A stretch of DNA of 64,000 nt from UBA6244 sp965140775 (GTDB lineage Bacteria; Bacteroidota; Bacteroidia; Bacteroidales; F082), in assembly GCA_965140775.1 (NCBI GenBank), contig OZ223471.1, positions 4,216,001 through 4,280,000 of the forward strand. The letters run 5' to 3'. The notes under the pieces were generated by a model. That model ran no database searches. It worked only from the letters and a program-made list of their open reading frames with translations, and was not told the DNA's origin. Below are positions 17,629-27,449 of this stretch, piece by piece. The translations under genes were made by a program, and so were the position numbers. How positions within the stretch are numbered: position 1 is the first letter of the stretch; each line of letters opens with the position of its first letter.

Positions 17629-20385
17629 TTAATGTGCTTCAAGCCAGTTTTCGCCGGTATTCATATCAACTACCACAGGCACTTTCAAGGTCAAGGCCTC
17701 TTTCATGCCCTTTTCGACAATGGGTTTGATGATTTCCAACTCATCACGATGAACATCAAATACCAACTCATCATGTACCTGAAGAATCATTTTCGACCGC
17801 AGATTGAGTTGGTTGATTTCGTTATAAATGTTGATCATCGCCAATTTAATCATGTCGGCTGACGAACCCTGAATGGGAGCGTTGATGGCATTTCGTTCGG
17901 CAAATCCGCGCATGACGGCGTTTCCGGAGTTGATGTCGTTGAGGTACCTCCTTCGACCCATGATGGTTTCCACATAGCCCTGTTGTTTGGCCAGTTCGAT
18001 GGTGGTATCCATAAATTTTTTCACGCCGGCATACTTTTCAAAATAACTGTTGATGATGTCGGCCGCTTCACGACGGGGAATACCCAATCGTTCGCTCAAT
18101 CCAAAAGCCGAAATACCGTAGATAATACCGAAATTGGTGGTTTTGGCATTTCGACGCATGTCGCGGGTAACTTCCTCAATGGGCATATTGTATATCCGCG
18201 AAGCCGTGGCTGTATGGATGTCCACCCCTTCGTTAAAATCATGAATCATGGCTTTGTCGCCGCTTAAGTGGGCGATAATCCGCAGTTCAATTTGCGAATA
18301 GTCGGCAGCCAGCAGCACATAGTCGCTGTTGCGTGGAATAAACGCCTTCCTGATTTCGCGCCCCAACTCGGTACGAATGGGGATATTTTGCAAATTGGGA
18401 TTGTTGGAACTCAGTCGTCCGGTGGCTGCAACCGCTTGATTATATGACGTATGTATCCTTCCATCACGGGGATTGACCAAGGTTGGCAACGCATCCACGT
18501 AGGTTGATTTGAGCTTGGTGAGCGAGCGGTATTCCAATATTTTTTCGATAATCGGATGGCGGTGAGCCATTTTCACCAGTTCATCCTCTCCCGTTTTATA
18601 TTGTCCGGTTTTGGTTTTCTTGGGTTTGTCGATAATGGCCAGTTTTTCAAATAAAATCACGCCCAATTGTTTGGGAGAACCCACATTGAACTCCTCCCCT
18701 GCCAGTTCAAAAATTTCCGTTTGGGTGAGGTTGATTTGGGTTTCCAATTCCTGGCTAAACTGGTTGAGCGTTTCCACGTCCAGTTTTACTCCTTCCGCTT
18801 CCATGGAGGCCAACACAGGAACCAGGGGCATTTCGATGTTGTTGAATAATTTTTTGGTCCCCGCTTCTTCCAGCATGGGGGCAAAAACTGCCTTCAATTG
18901 CAGGGTAACATCCGCATCTTCGGCGGCATATTCGTACACCTCGCGGGGTGACAAATCGCGCATGGAACCCTGAGATTTCCCTTTTTTTCCGATGAGGGAG
19001 GTTATGCTTACCGGACGGTAATTGAGGTATGTTTCCGAAAGCACGTCCATGTTGTGGCGCATGTCGGGCTGCAATAAATAATGGGCAATCATGGTATCGA
19101 AAAGCTTGCCGGCCACCTTCACCTCGTACCAATTGAGGATGGCAGCATCGTATTTGATATTTTGTCCGATTTTTACAATCGCCGGGTCTTCGAGCACCTT
19201 TTTAAACAGGCTCACCGTTTCAAGTGCCTCGTTGTAGTTTTCCGAAACCGGCACATACCAGGCTTCGTGGGGTACGATGGCAAACGACATGCCCACCAGT
19301 TCCGCATTGTTGGCATCCACACCGGTGGTTTCGGTATCGAAACAAAATTCCTTTTGTTGACTCAGAAGTTTCACCAAGTTTTCGATATCCTCTTTGTTTT
19401 CAACCAGATGGTAGTTATGTTTGGTGGATTTGATGTCCTGCATCGATGGGGTCATGTCTTCCATCGAAAACAAGTCTCCCTGGGTTGACTCCTCCATTTT
19501 GGGGGCATACAAGGCAGCAAAACGTTGGGCATAATTCCTGAATTCCAGTTCATCAAAAAGTTGGGTGAGGATTTCCAGGTTGGGCATTTCCATCAACAAC
19601 TTATCGGGATCAAATTCGATGGGCACATCCAGAATGATGGTAGCCAGCGATTTACTTTGCAACGCCTGTTCTTTGAAGTTCTCCAGATTTTCGCGCAACT
19701 TACCCTTAAGTTGGTCAGTATTTTCCAGCAGGTTTTCCATGGAACCAAACTCAGCAATTAGTTTGATGGCTGTTTTTTCGCCTACGCCCGGAACGCCGGG
19801 AATATTGTCGGAAGCATCACCCCAAAGACCCAGCAGGTCGATCATTTGTTTGGGGTTCTCCAGTTGGTAACGTTCGCACACTTCCTTTTCGCCCCAAACT
19901 TCTGCACCGTTACCCATTCGGGCAGGTTTGTACATAAAAATATGGGGACTCACCAATTGCCCGAAATCCTTATCGGGAGTCATCATATAGGTGACAAAGC
20001 CTTGTTTTTCGGCTTGTTTGGCCAGGGTGCCAATCACATCGTCGGCTTCATAGCCATCCACTTCCAGAATGGGGATGTTAAACCCACGAATCAGCTCTTT
20101 GATGATGGGAATGGAAGCGGCCAGGTCTTCGGGCATTTTCTCACGGTTGGCCTTGTAGGCCTCAAAATCATCGTGGCGAACGGTAGGGGCATGGGTATCG
20201 AAGGCCACGCCAATATGCGATGGATGTTGGTTTTTTAGTATGTCGAGCAAAGCATTGGCAAAACCCAGCACGGCAGAGGTGTTTTGGCCTTTGCTGTTGA
20301 TGCGTGGGTTTTTGCTCAGGGCGAAATATGCCCGATAAATCAACGCCATGGCATCGAGTAAAAACAGTTTTTTTGGTTCGTTCAT
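17629..20385 (-). CDS. polA: DNA polymerase I
   Basis: 918 aa from the ATG at 20385 (MNEPKKLFLLDAMALIYRAY). All three domains are visible. The 5'-3' exonuclease/FEN domain (1-300) has the DGYEADDVIGTLA and DKDFGQL acidic motifs. The 3'-5' proofreading domain has an intact FDTETTG motif, so proofreading is probably active. The polymerase domain has DYSQIELR (motif A), RRNAKTTNFGIIYG (finger helix) and QVHDELVF (motif C). It functions in Okazaki fragment processing and repair. The upstream open frame of 20 codons is not needed. Confidence 0.96.
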   Translation of the reverse strand: MNEPKKLFLLDAMALIYRAYFALSKNPRINSKGQNTSAVLGFANALLDILKNQHPSHIGVAFDTHAPTVRHDDFEAYKANREKMPEDLAASIPIIKELIRGFNIPILEVDGYEADDVIGTLAKQAEKQGFVTYMMTPDKDFGQLVSPHIFMYKPARMGNGAEVWGEKEVCERYQLENPKQMIDLLGLWGDASDNIPGVPGVGEKTAIKLIAEFGSMENLLENTDQLKGKLRENLENFKEQALQSKSLATIILDVPIEFDPDKLLMEMPNLEILTQLFDELEFRNYAQRFAALYAPKMEESTQGDLFSMEDMTPSMQDIKSTKHNYHLVENKEDIENLVKLLSQQKEFCFDTETTGVDANNAELVGMSFAIVPHEAWYVPVSENYNEALETVSLFKKVLEDPAIVKIGQNIKYDAAILNWYEVKVAGKLFDTMIAHYLLQPDMRHNMDVLSETYLNYRPVSITSLIGKKGKSQGSMRDLSPREVYEYAAEDADVTLQLKAVFAPMLEEAGTKKLFNNIEMPLVPVLASMEAEGVKLDVETLNQFSQELETQINLTQTEIFELAGEEFNVGSPKQLGVILFEKLAIIDKPKKTKTGQYKTGEDELVKMAHRHPIIEKILEYRSLTKLKSTYVDALPTLVNPRDGRIHTSYNQAVAATGRLSSNNPNLQNIPIRTELGREIRKAFIPRNSDYVLLAADYSQIELRIIAHLSGDKAMIHDFNEGVDIHTATASRIYNMPIEEVTRDMRRNAKTTNFGIIYGISAFGLSERLGIPRREAADIINSYFEKYAGVKKFMDTTIELAKQQGYVETIMGRRRYLNDINSGNAVMRGFAERNAINAPIQGSSADMIKLAMINIYNEINQLNLRSKMILQVHDELVFDVHRDELEIIKPIVEKGMKEALTLKVPVVVDMNTGENWLEAH

Positions 20386-20533
20386 GAAGTGTGGATTAAG
20401 TATCCACAAAAGTAAGAAAATACCCCCACCATTTTTCAACGCCATCTTGTTAAGAAGTAATGAAGGTTTTTTTAGAAATCAGATGTGCAGTTGGTAACTT
20501 TACTCCCTCAACCACCAAAACCACCGCTGACCT

Positions 20534-21889
20534 ATGGCAAAAACCACCAAAAAACCAGTTAAAACCAAGGAACCCAGAAAGATATTCGTGCTGGACACTT
20601 CCGTAATCATCTACAACCACAACGCCATCAACGAGTTCGACGACAACGACGTAGCCATTCCCATCACCGTGTTGGAGGAATTGGATAATTTTAAAAAAGG
20701 CAATACCATCAAAAACTTTGAGGCTAGGGAGTTTATCCGTTTTTTGGACAATATCTCCGGCAAAACCACCATGACCGAGTGGAAAAAACTCAATGGCCCC
20801 ACCAAGGGTTCTTTCAAAGTGGTGATGAACGAAAAAAGTACGGTGGATGCACGGGTGGTATTCGGAGAAAACAAACCCGACCACAGGATACTCAACGCGG
20901 CCATCAAACTTAAGGAAGATTATCCCGACCGAAAAGTGATTTTGGTGAGCAAAGACATCAATCTCAGGCTTAAAGCCAAGGCCATGGACTTGCAAGCTGA
21001 GGATTTTGAAACCGGGAAAGTAAAAAACATCGAAGACCTTTATACAGGAAATTCGGTGATTGATTCGGTAAACCCTGATGCCATCGACAAGCTTTATAAT
21101 GAAGGGTTTTGCACCTTCGAAGAGTTAAACCTGGAATCGCCCGTTCCCAACCATTATTACATACTAAAAAGCGAACGGGCTTCGGCTCTTGCATTTATGA
21201 ACCCGGTGACTCGGCGCATCGAACGGGTAGAAAAGCGAAGCATTTCGCGCATCATGCCACGCAATGCAGAACAGGTGTTTGCCCTGCATGCCATCATGAA
21301 TCCGGAGGTGAAACTAGTGACTTTGCAAGGTGTTGCAGGAACGGGAAAAACCTTACTCGCGTTGGCGGGAGCATGGGAACAACGCCGGAATTTTAAGCAA
21401 ATTTATCTGGCGCGCCCCATTGTACCTTTGAGCAATAAAGATATTGGTTACCTGCCGGGAGACATCCACGACAAAATCAACCCTTACATGGAACCTTTGT
21501 GGGACAATTTGAAATTTATTCAAAGTCAGTTTGGTGAGCAAGACAATGAATACAAGCGCATTACCGATGCCATCGAAAGTGAAAAGTTGATGATTACGCC
21601 GTTGGCCTACATTCGCGGACGAAGCATTTCCAATGTGTGTTTTATTGTGGATGAAGCCCAAAACCTGACACCCCATGAGGTTAAAACCATCATCACCCGT
21701 GCGGGTGAAAACACCAAAATTATCTTTACGGGGGATATCTATCAAATCGACACGCCTTACCTGGATTCACAATCCAACGGGCTTTCGGTGCTCATCGACA
21801 AAATCAAAAACCACGACATTTATGCCCATGTGCGTTTGGAAAAGGGCGAACGCTCGGAGTTGGCTAATTTGGCGAATGATTTGTTGTAG
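20534..21889 (+). CDS. PhoH family protein (PIN domain plus PhoH ATPase)
   Basis: 451 aa, the 'YlaK/PhoH2' type. The N-terminal PIN nuclease domain (about 15-140) has the FVLDTSVIIYN and ITVLEELDNFK acidic positions. The C-terminal PhoH P-loop domain has Walker A GVAGTGKTLLALA and Walker B CFIVDEAQNLTP, followed by FTGDIYQID. PhoH2 proteins couple RNA unwinding to PIN-mediated RNA cleavage; that activity is family knowledge, not shown here. It is transcribed alone, divergent from polA. Confidence 0.92.
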   Translation: MAKTTKKPVKTKEPRKIFVLDTSVIIYNHNAINEFDDNDVAIPITVLEELDNFKKGNTIKNFEAREFIRFLDNISGKTTMTEWKKLNGPTKGSFKVVMNEKSTVDARVVFGENKPDHRILNAAIKLKEDYPDRKVILVSKDINLRLKAKAMDLQAEDFETGKVKNIEDLYTGNSVIDSVNPDAIDKLYNEGFCTFEELNLESPVPNHYYILKSERASALAFMNPVTRRIERVEKRSISRIMPRNAEQVFALHAIMNPEVKLVTLQGVAGTGKTLLALAGAWEQRRNFKQIYLARPIVPLSNKDIGYLPGDIHDKINPYMEPLWDNLKFIQSQFGEQDNEYKRITDAIESEKLMITPLAYIRGRSISNVCFIVDEAQNLTPHEVKTIITRAGENTKIIFTGDIYQIDTPYLDSQSNGLSVLIDKIKNHDIYAHVRLEKGERSELANLANDLL

Positions 21890-21975
21890 GACATCCAACT
21901 AGGCAGTAGCTTGGGCGGTTTCTCAATATTTCGTTGGGCACAAGTTCATCTCATATACCTATTTTCACCATATGT

Positions 21976-22005
21976 TTTGAATTAAATACAAAGACTTTAG
22001 CTTTG
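21976..22005 (+). promoter_or_regulatory. Promoter of the DUF2271/T9SS gene
   Basis: TTTG (21976-21979), 18 bp, TAGCTTTG (21998-22005). This is close to the Bacteroidota consensus TTTG-N19-21-TAnnTTTG, 25 bp above the ATG at 22031. Confidence 0.6.
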
Positions 22006-22030
22006 CACCTGTAATAAATCTCGCAACTTC

Positions 22031-22798
22031 ATGAAAAATCTTGTATTAACTGCCTTCGTGGCTGTTCTGTTTACCGTTCAGTTGACTTTTACCCAAAAAG
22101 CTGCGGCTCAAACTTCAGGACAGGTGACATTTACCTTTAAAACCGTTACCCAAAACGGAACTTATGCACCCAAACATGTGCTGGCCGCCTGGATTGAAAA
22201 AGATGGTGTTTTTGTTAAAACCCGGCTGGTGCGTGCCAACCAGCGTAAGCAATATCTTTATACCTGGAAAGCCAGCTCCAATTCCAATGAAGTGGATGCC
22301 ATCACCGGGTCCACCCTCACTTCCCATCAAACCATGACCGTGGAATGGAATTGTCAGGACCTCGACGGGAATGTGGTGCCCGATGGAGAGTACGTGCTGT
22401 GGGTTGAGTTTACCGAGAAACACGCCCAGGGGCCACTCACCAGCGTTACCTTTACCAAGGGTGGTGAGGCTGTACACCTTACACCGCTCAACCAGGCCAA
22501 CTATATCGACATGGTTTTCGATTATATTCCTGATGGTGTGGGCATCGACAATCAAAACGACCATCAAAATCTGACGGTTTATCCCAATCCTTCCACGGGT
22601 GTTTTTCAGCTTCAGAATACTGATAATAAGAACTTACAAGTGGTGGTATATTCCCTTTCGGGGAAGGAAATCCTTCGAACAGTTGTTTCTCCTCAAACCA
22701 ACAACCAAATTGATTTGAGCAGTTTCGGCAAAGGAAATTACTTGTTGAGAATTGCAGATGAGGATGGAACACAGGTGGTAAGGGTGGCTGTTTTATAA
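22031..22798 (+). CDS. Exported DUF2271-like protein with T9SS tail
   Basis: 255 aa. A signal peptide covers residues 1-26 (ending KAAAQ). The middle part has the DUF2271 pattern: YAPKHVLAAWIE, a TWKA...NEVDAITGSTLTSH motif, then WNCQDLDGNVVPDGEYVLWVE. The last 80 residues are a type A T9SS sorting domain (LTVYPNPSTGVFQL ... NYLLRIA ... VVRVAVL). Proteins of this family are often next to heme- or FMN-dependent redox proteins, but no such partner is adjacent here. Function unknown. Confidence 0.82.
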   Translation: MKNLVLTAFVAVLFTVQLTFTQKAAAQTSGQVTFTFKTVTQNGTYAPKHVLAAWIEKDGVFVKTRLVRANQRKQYLYTWKASSNSNEVDAITGSTLTSHQTMTVEWNCQDLDGNVVPDGEYVLWVEFTEKHAQGPLTSVTFTKGGEAVHLTPLNQANYIDMVFDYIPDGVGIDNQNDHQNLTVYPNPSTGVFQLQNTDNKNLQVVVYSLSGKEILRTVVSPQTNNQIDLSSFGKGNYLLRIADEDGTQVVRVAVL

Positions 22799-22838
22799 CA
22801 TGCTTGTTATCAGTGTTTTTTAACCCTGACTTTGCAAA

Positions 22839-23018
22839 TCAACGTTGAGAAATTGAGGTGAATAAATCGATATCAACCGATACCCTGTGGCCTCGTTGCA
22901 GACTTAATGCTGTTCCTCCGACAAGTCGGAATAAGTCAAACTCGCTTGCTGCCATACACGACCTAAGGACAGACAACAACATTGGAGTTACTGTGTTGTA
23001 ATGAAGTTTAGCCGGCAT
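22839..23018 (-). pseudogene. Truncated AbiEii/AbiGii-type nucleotidyltransferase toxin (first 59 codons)
   Basis: A frame starting at the ATG at 23018, overlapping the antitoxin-like gene's stop by 11 bp, reads MPAKLHYNTVTPM, then FRLVGGTALSLQRGHRVSV, then DIDLFTSISQR and a stop. The GGTAL...GHR.S.DIDLF block is the nucleotidyltransferase active-site signature of AbiEii-like toxins, which are usually more than 200 residues long. The protein ends just after the catalytic DID aspartates, so it lacks the rest of the fold. Downstream DNA shows no continuation in any frame. This is a broken toxin next to an intact antitoxin. Confidence 0.75.
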
Positions 23019-23469
23019 GATCCATTAGGGTTTCATCGATGGCTTGCCGGCCATAGAAGCGTGTTATTTCCTCTTTCTCAATTTGATTACCTCTTTCAAA
23101 AACCCGTTGAATGACAGCGCGTTGTTGTCTCTTCCAGTCAATGGTATTGATGTCGGTATCCCAAAACAATACAGGTCGTATGATCTTAAGGTCAGGATGA
23201 GCGTTTTGTTTTTGCTTTTTCTCCCGGGTGATGTCGTAGTAAACCTGTAATACCATCAGAAATCCCTCTTCCAGACCGAGCTCCTTTTCAATTTTCAAAG
23301 CAAGACCGGTATTCATCTTTCGTTTTCCTTTGGTAATGGCGACAAGGGTTTGAGGATACTCATGCAGGGAAAGCGCAAATACGCCTTTCTTGAGGTTTCT
23401 TCTTTTTAATTCATGTTCGAGAAAAAAACCCGGATGAATTCCTTTTAGCATTTCGAGTTGTTCAATCAT
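23008..23469 (-). CDS. HTH antitoxin-like protein (partner of AbiEii-type toxins)
   Basis: 153 aa. Residues 10-65 form a HigA/XRE-like helix-turn-helix (HPGFFLEHELKRRNLKKG...LVAITKGKRKMNTGLALKIE). The C-terminal part (100-150) has the LFWDTDINTIDWKRQ...VIQRVFERGN...ITRFYG pattern of small proteins commonly encoded immediately upstream of AbiEii-like nucleotidyltransferases. It overlaps the truncated toxin reading frame by 11 bp, the usual translational-coupling arrangement. It probably represses its own promoter. With the toxin destroyed it is now an orphan. Confidence 0.75.
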   Translation of the reverse strand: MIEQLEMLKGIHPGFFLEHELKRRNLKKGVFALSLHEYPQTLVAITKGKRKMNTGLALKIEKELGLEEGFLMVLQVYYDITREKKQKQNAHPDLKIIRPVLFWDTDINTIDWKRQQRAVIQRVFERGNQIEKEEITRFYGRQAIDETLMDHAG

Positions 23470-24428
23470 GAAACAAAAATAAACAATTTTGTTTACATTT
23501 TTCTACTTATATGTGATTTATTGCAAAAATCCTTGAAAGCAGGACTTAGGATGACCATAGCAGATCAATTCCTCATGCTTCGGCGTGTAGCCTACCACAC
23601 CAGAAGGCATTTGCACATTTTAAAAGCAGGTCGGACAGTTTGATGTCGCAATTAATTACACCTTGATTTTGGCATAGCCCGTTCTGCTACCATGTTCTTC
23701 CAGCTCGAACATGAGGGGGGGTTCGCCCAGATCGTGTGTTGCTTTTTCTCAAACCAATCCAGATGGCCAGGCTTGAACACACAAGTTGGGTCGGACAGAC
23801 GGATACTGTGTGACCTTCCCCCCACTACCAGCGTGAGTATAATGTATGTGAGTATCGAAATCTTTTCTTCAATATTGAGGATACCTTCAGCTTCTCATAC
23901 CAAATTTTTGTGTTGTTCAATCACCAACCGAGTCAAGGTTTTTGGTTAGATTAAAATCTTTTGGTTTAATTTATTGAATAAAAACGAATCGGATCAGGAA
24001 CTTTAGGGTATAAAAAAATCCGGTATCGATAGCAGTAAGTTTTAATAGTTGAGGTAGTAGTCTTTAACAATCCCGATAGTATGCTATCCATACCAGATTT
24101 GATGAAGCAAAACTATATAGAATTAGTCTAAATAACAAGAAGAAATCAAAATATTTTCAAATTATTTTTAATGTATTGATTTCCTTGTCGTTATGATATT
24201 AATAAATTGGTTGAGGAATATTTTTGGCCAACTTGAGCCACGGTTAGCCTGATTTGGCAGCGCTTAAGTGTATGAAAAACCCTCGCTTTTGGGCGGATTT
24301 GGTTTAACAAATCATGGCATCCTGCCACCAACATGAAAAAAAGTTGGGCCAAATGATGTTGATTTGCATCAATATTCAGCCCAACCGATTGAAGAAATTT
24401 TTCTGGTACTACCTTATCAAACGTGATT
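23470..24428. other. Non-coding or degraded region
   Basis: Nearly 1 kb without a convincing gene. A 79-codon minus-strand frame without a start codon lies at about 23656-23895; it is protein-like and ends GSRTGYAKIKV-stop, but I cannot assign it to a family. The rest is AT-rich with no RNA gene seen. It is probably debris of accessory genes. Confidence 0.45.
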
Positions 24429-24965
24429 TTATCTGGTAAAGGTGATGGTGGTGTTGATGGTGGTAGTGGCTGTAGTACCGCTACTTTCAAACGATTCCAC
24501 AGATACGATATTCACTTCGAATTCCGTATCAGTGAGTTTTACAATGGTGGCATCACTTGATTCGCCACCTTCGGTAACGGTCATGGTATTGCCCTCTCTG
24601 CTCCATTCACCGGTAAAATAAAAATCGAGGTCTTCAATATTTTGAGTAACTGATTGCCCCATGGTGGTTGTAACCAATTCAATGCTATACGAACCTTCTG
24701 AAGTAGCAATATTTGGGTTTTCGCTAATGGTAAAGGTAAAATCGATATCATAGCCTGTTCCTGTATATTCAGCCGTTGTCATATTTTGTCCCATGTACTC
24801 AGTTACGGTACTTCCGGTATAATTAACGCCGGTACAAGTCCATACTCCTACCAATTCACCCGTTGTTGGATTGGTTTCGTCGTCTTTTTTACTACAGCTC
24901 ACCATGGTAAGTCCGAGAACAATTAGCAAAAGCATTGATGTTAGATTAATTTTTTTCATTTTCAT
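24429..24965 (-). CDS. Lipocalin-like lipoprotein
   Basis: 178 aa with a lipoprotein signal peptide: hydrophobic residues 9-22, lipobox MVSC and acidic/basic SKKDDE after the cysteine. The mature part is Thr-rich beta strands opening with LVGVWTCTGVNY and containing GEWSREGNTMTVTEGG, the lipocalin-like pattern common in Bacteroidota lipoproteins. It is likely an outer-membrane lipoprotein; ligand unknown. It lies just outside the leftmost tRNA-Leu tail and has the same orientation as the other exoprotein genes of the island. Confidence 0.75.
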   Translation of the reverse strand: MKMKKINLTSMLLLIVLGLTMVSCSKKDDETNPTTGELVGVWTCTGVNYTGSTVTEYMGQNMTTAEYTGTGYDIDFTFTISENPNIATSEGSYSIELVTTTMGQSVTQNIEDLDFYFTGEWSREGNTMTVTEGGESSDATIVKLTDTEFEVNIVSVESFESSGTTATTTINTTITFTR

Positions 24966-25403
24966 TTTTGTGTTAAATGTTAAGATGTTTACTTTAATTT
25001 ATAAGGGTTGATAAGGGTTTTAAATTTTGCTTGTGGCCTGATGGATAATGCAATCCACGTGTGGCCTGTTTTAGAAGTATTAATCAAATATGTGTAAAAT
25101 TCATCATAAGAAACACTTTTTCAAAACACCATCGCATTCAATCGATATTGACTTTTCACAACAATTAGCTGATGGATCTAGTTTGTTTGAGATTCGTAAT
25201 AGTAGGGTTAGTTTTGCTGCTTCAAATATAGCCATATTTTGGATATGAGCAAATTTTTCTTAGCAATTATGCGGCTGGCAGGCAAAATCGGTTTGTTTTG
25301 CTGATGTGATTTAATCATCTGCGGAAGGTGGCTATTTCCAGTCTGAAACCTAGTTTGTAATAGGAGTACATCTGTCTGGCTGAGTTTAGGATTACACAAA
25401 AAC
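24966..25403. other. Leader-like intergenic region upstream of the lipoprotein gene
   Basis: No gene is seen. The part at about 25225-25310 resembles the region upstream of the second LRR gene (about 29125-29235): both share an ATATTTTGGA box and a GTTTTGCT(a/g)A(c/t)GTG box. Both stretches end at a copy of the tRNA-tail repeat. Confidence 0.4.
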
Positions 25404-25614
25404 AAAAAAGCCTCTATGCAAGCATAAAGGCTTTGTTCTCATTTTGTACCCAAGGCCGGGATCGAACCGGCACGAGTGTTACCTCACTGGTTTTTGATCT
25501 ACCCGCGTGGCTTTCCCTCAGGATAAAACAACGCCAGCGCCTTGCGTTACGTAGTGGAAATCGCCTGCGGCTCCCTTTTCCACGCCGGAAGCTCAACTCA
25601 CGGGCGGCGAGCGA
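25404..25614. repeat. 211-bp direct repeat, copy 1 (contains orphan tRNA-Leu tail)
   Basis: Nearly identical to 29321-29532. The copy holds a hairpin-plus-T-run terminator (25404-25432), the tRNA-Leu tail (25446-25497) and 117 bp of non-tRNA sequence that is conserved between both copies but absent from the intact tRNA gene. Confidence 0.9.
25446..25497 (-). repeat. Orphan 3' tail of tRNA-Leu(CAA), likely att site 1
   Basis: 52 nt identical to 33751-33802, running from the anticodon loop to one base past the discriminator. The 5' half of the tRNA is missing and the sequence diverges abruptly within the anticodon loop. This is the typical footprint of a tyrosine-recombinase element that integrates into a tRNA 3' end. 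Confidence 0.88.
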
Positions 25615-25696
25615 CAATGTGGCTATTTGAAACTAAAGTGCTCATTTTCATAACGTAACCCGCAAGAAAGTATGATGTAGTGTTATGCAAAGTGCT

Positions 25697-27256
25697 TTAC
25701 TCCTTGATGACCAATTTATATCTGCTCTTCGAGTTTTCTGAAAATATTTCCACAAAATAAATTCCATGTTCAATATTTGAAATATCAATAGTATTCTTCT
25801 GTTTCCCTTGGAATATTTTTTGTCCAACGATATTGAATAAAGTTATTTTATCAATGATATTACCATTTTTGCTTTCAACGGTTATCATTTTTTTTGCAGG
25901 ATTAGGATATATAATAAATGGTGAAGATGAGTTTAAATCAGCAATTCCATTGGCACAAACTGCAAGCAATTCCATCTCGCTATTACATCCTGTTCCATTA
26001 TTCTCGATTTCGACCACACCATTTGGATTGGCCAAATAGTCACAAATACTTTTTACTGCACAAGTTGATAAAGAAGTATTTGATACAACTGACAAGTTTG
26101 AAATTGATGCTGGTTCTATGTTTTCAAGTCCCTCTAAACTGGTAAGCATATAATTGTATTTGATTTTTAATTCTCCTCCAATCGAGTTAAGGCTTTGTAA
26201 GGACTTAAAGTCAGCAAGTTGGTCATTACCAAAAAAGGAAAGGTTTCCGCCAATTTCGGTTAAATTATTCAAATTATTGAGGCTGAGTAATTGACTATTT
26301 GAAAATATCGAAACATCGCCTGCAACCGATGACAGATTTTCAAAACCTGAAAAATCCATTATTTGGCTATTTTCTGAAATCCATAAATCTCCTGCCAGTT
26401 CAGTGATGTTTTCGAATGCATTGAAATTACTGATGTTTGTATGATTGATAACAATACTTCCGCCAATATTCATCAAACTGGTGAGCTCGTTGATACTTTG
26501 GAGACCACAAAGATCACAGTTGAAAGAACCATGGATATTTTTTAAATTTTCCAGACCTGATAGGTTTTTAACCATAACGTGAATAAGGTTGAAGTCTTCT
26601 TGTATTGTTTGTAAACTTTCAAGCCCCTCAACACTTGTTAAATAGTTGCTTTGTTCCAAATATATTCTTCGGATATAGGTTACATTTTCAAGTCCCATCA
26701 GATTTTCGAGGCGATTTCCGTTTATTCTCAAGACATCAATAGAATCCAATTTGTTTAATCCATTTAAACTCATTAAAGAATTGTTATCAGCAATCCTTAT
26801 ATCCCCCTTAACATTTTCCAGGTTATCAAGGCCACTTAAGCTGATTAGATTATTGTTTGATATTACCACGAAATCCCCTCCAATATAAGCGAGATTGGTT
26901 AACCCATTGAGGTTTGATAATGAAACATTGCCATGATCAGGATAAAACCCAACAATCAAATCTCCACCTATGCTGATAATATTATTTAAGCCATTCAAGG
27001 TGCTGAGCGAATTGTTGCGGGCAATCTCAACAGACCCTCCGATTGCGGTAATAATAGAGAGCGGAGATAAATCCGTAATATTCGTAGTGTTCATAGTTAC
27101 ATCGCCTTCAATAATGCTACAGCCCGGATAATTTGTCGGGAAGTTATTTATTTGCTCCTGCGACACAAAAACAATTCCTTCGGGCAGGCAACCCTGAGAA
27201 AACAAGGAAATACTGAAAACCCAGAATATGGCCATGATGGCACCTAATTTTTTCAT
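25697..27256 (-). CDS. Secreted L-domain/LRR repeat protein with T9SS tail (paralogue 1)
   Basis: 519 aa with a signal peptide (1-22). A short cysteine-containing cap follows (CLPEGI...NFPTNYPGCSIIEG). About 16 leucine-rich repeats come next, with consensus L-x-GL-x-N-(L/I)-x-x-I-x-G-x-(L/I)-x-I-x-x-N, about 22-24 residues each, resembling receptor L-domain repeats. A second cap (LSTCAVKSICDYLANP...GTGCNSEMELLAVC) closes the solenoid. A type A sorting tail (FIIYPNPAKK ... GIYFVEI ... YKLVIKE) ends the protein. It is expected on the cell surface, probably for binding or adhesion. It is AT-rich compared with the core genes and in tandem with a paralogue 193 bp upstream. Confidence 0.85.
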   Translation of the reverse strand: MKKLGAIMAIFWVFSISLFSQGCLPEGIVFVSQEQINNFPTNYPGCSIIEGDVTMNTTNITDLSPLSIITAIGGSVEIARNNSLSTLNGLNNIISIGGDLIVGFYPDHGNVSLSNLNGLTNLAYIGGDFVVISNNNLISLSGLDNLENVKGDIRIADNNSLMSLNGLNKLDSIDVLRINGNRLENLMGLENVTYIRRIYLEQSNYLTSVEGLESLQTIQEDFNLIHVMVKNLSGLENLKNIHGSFNCDLCGLQSINELTSLMNIGGSIVINHTNISNFNAFENITELAGDLWISENSQIMDFSGFENLSSVAGDVSIFSNSQLLSLNNLNNLTEIGGNLSFFGNDQLADFKSLQSLNSIGGELKIKYNYMLTSLEGLENIEPASISNLSVVSNTSLSTCAVKSICDYLANPNGVVEIENNGTGCNSEMELLAVCANGIADLNSSSPFIIYPNPAKKMITVESKNGNIIDKITLFNIVGQKIFQGKQKNTIDISNIEHGIYFVEIFSENSKSRYKLVIKE

Positions 27257-27449
27257 CTTGAACTTGGTATTTTAGAATTTATTTATTGTGTTTGCAGTTT
27301 TTGCCGAAAGCGGGGCATGTTGAATTATGAAAAGCATTTGGTTGGCTATGAGCATTCAAAGATAATTCTTTCTGCCTACACTGCTTTGTATTTATAACAA
27401 TATTGTTCATAACCTAAACCACCATAAAGCGTATGTTATGGTATGTATA

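Noticed and set aside
24191..24490. 99-codon frame overlapping the 3' end of the lipoprotein gene
   Set aside because: It overlaps a well-supported lipoprotein gene in another frame, starts with a non-protein-like Pro-rich run and resembles no family.
25414..25617. Small Arg-rich frame within the tRNA-tail repeat, similar frame also at 29350-29673
   Set aside because: It covers tRNA and terminator sequence. Its reading is explained by the repeat, not by protein coding.
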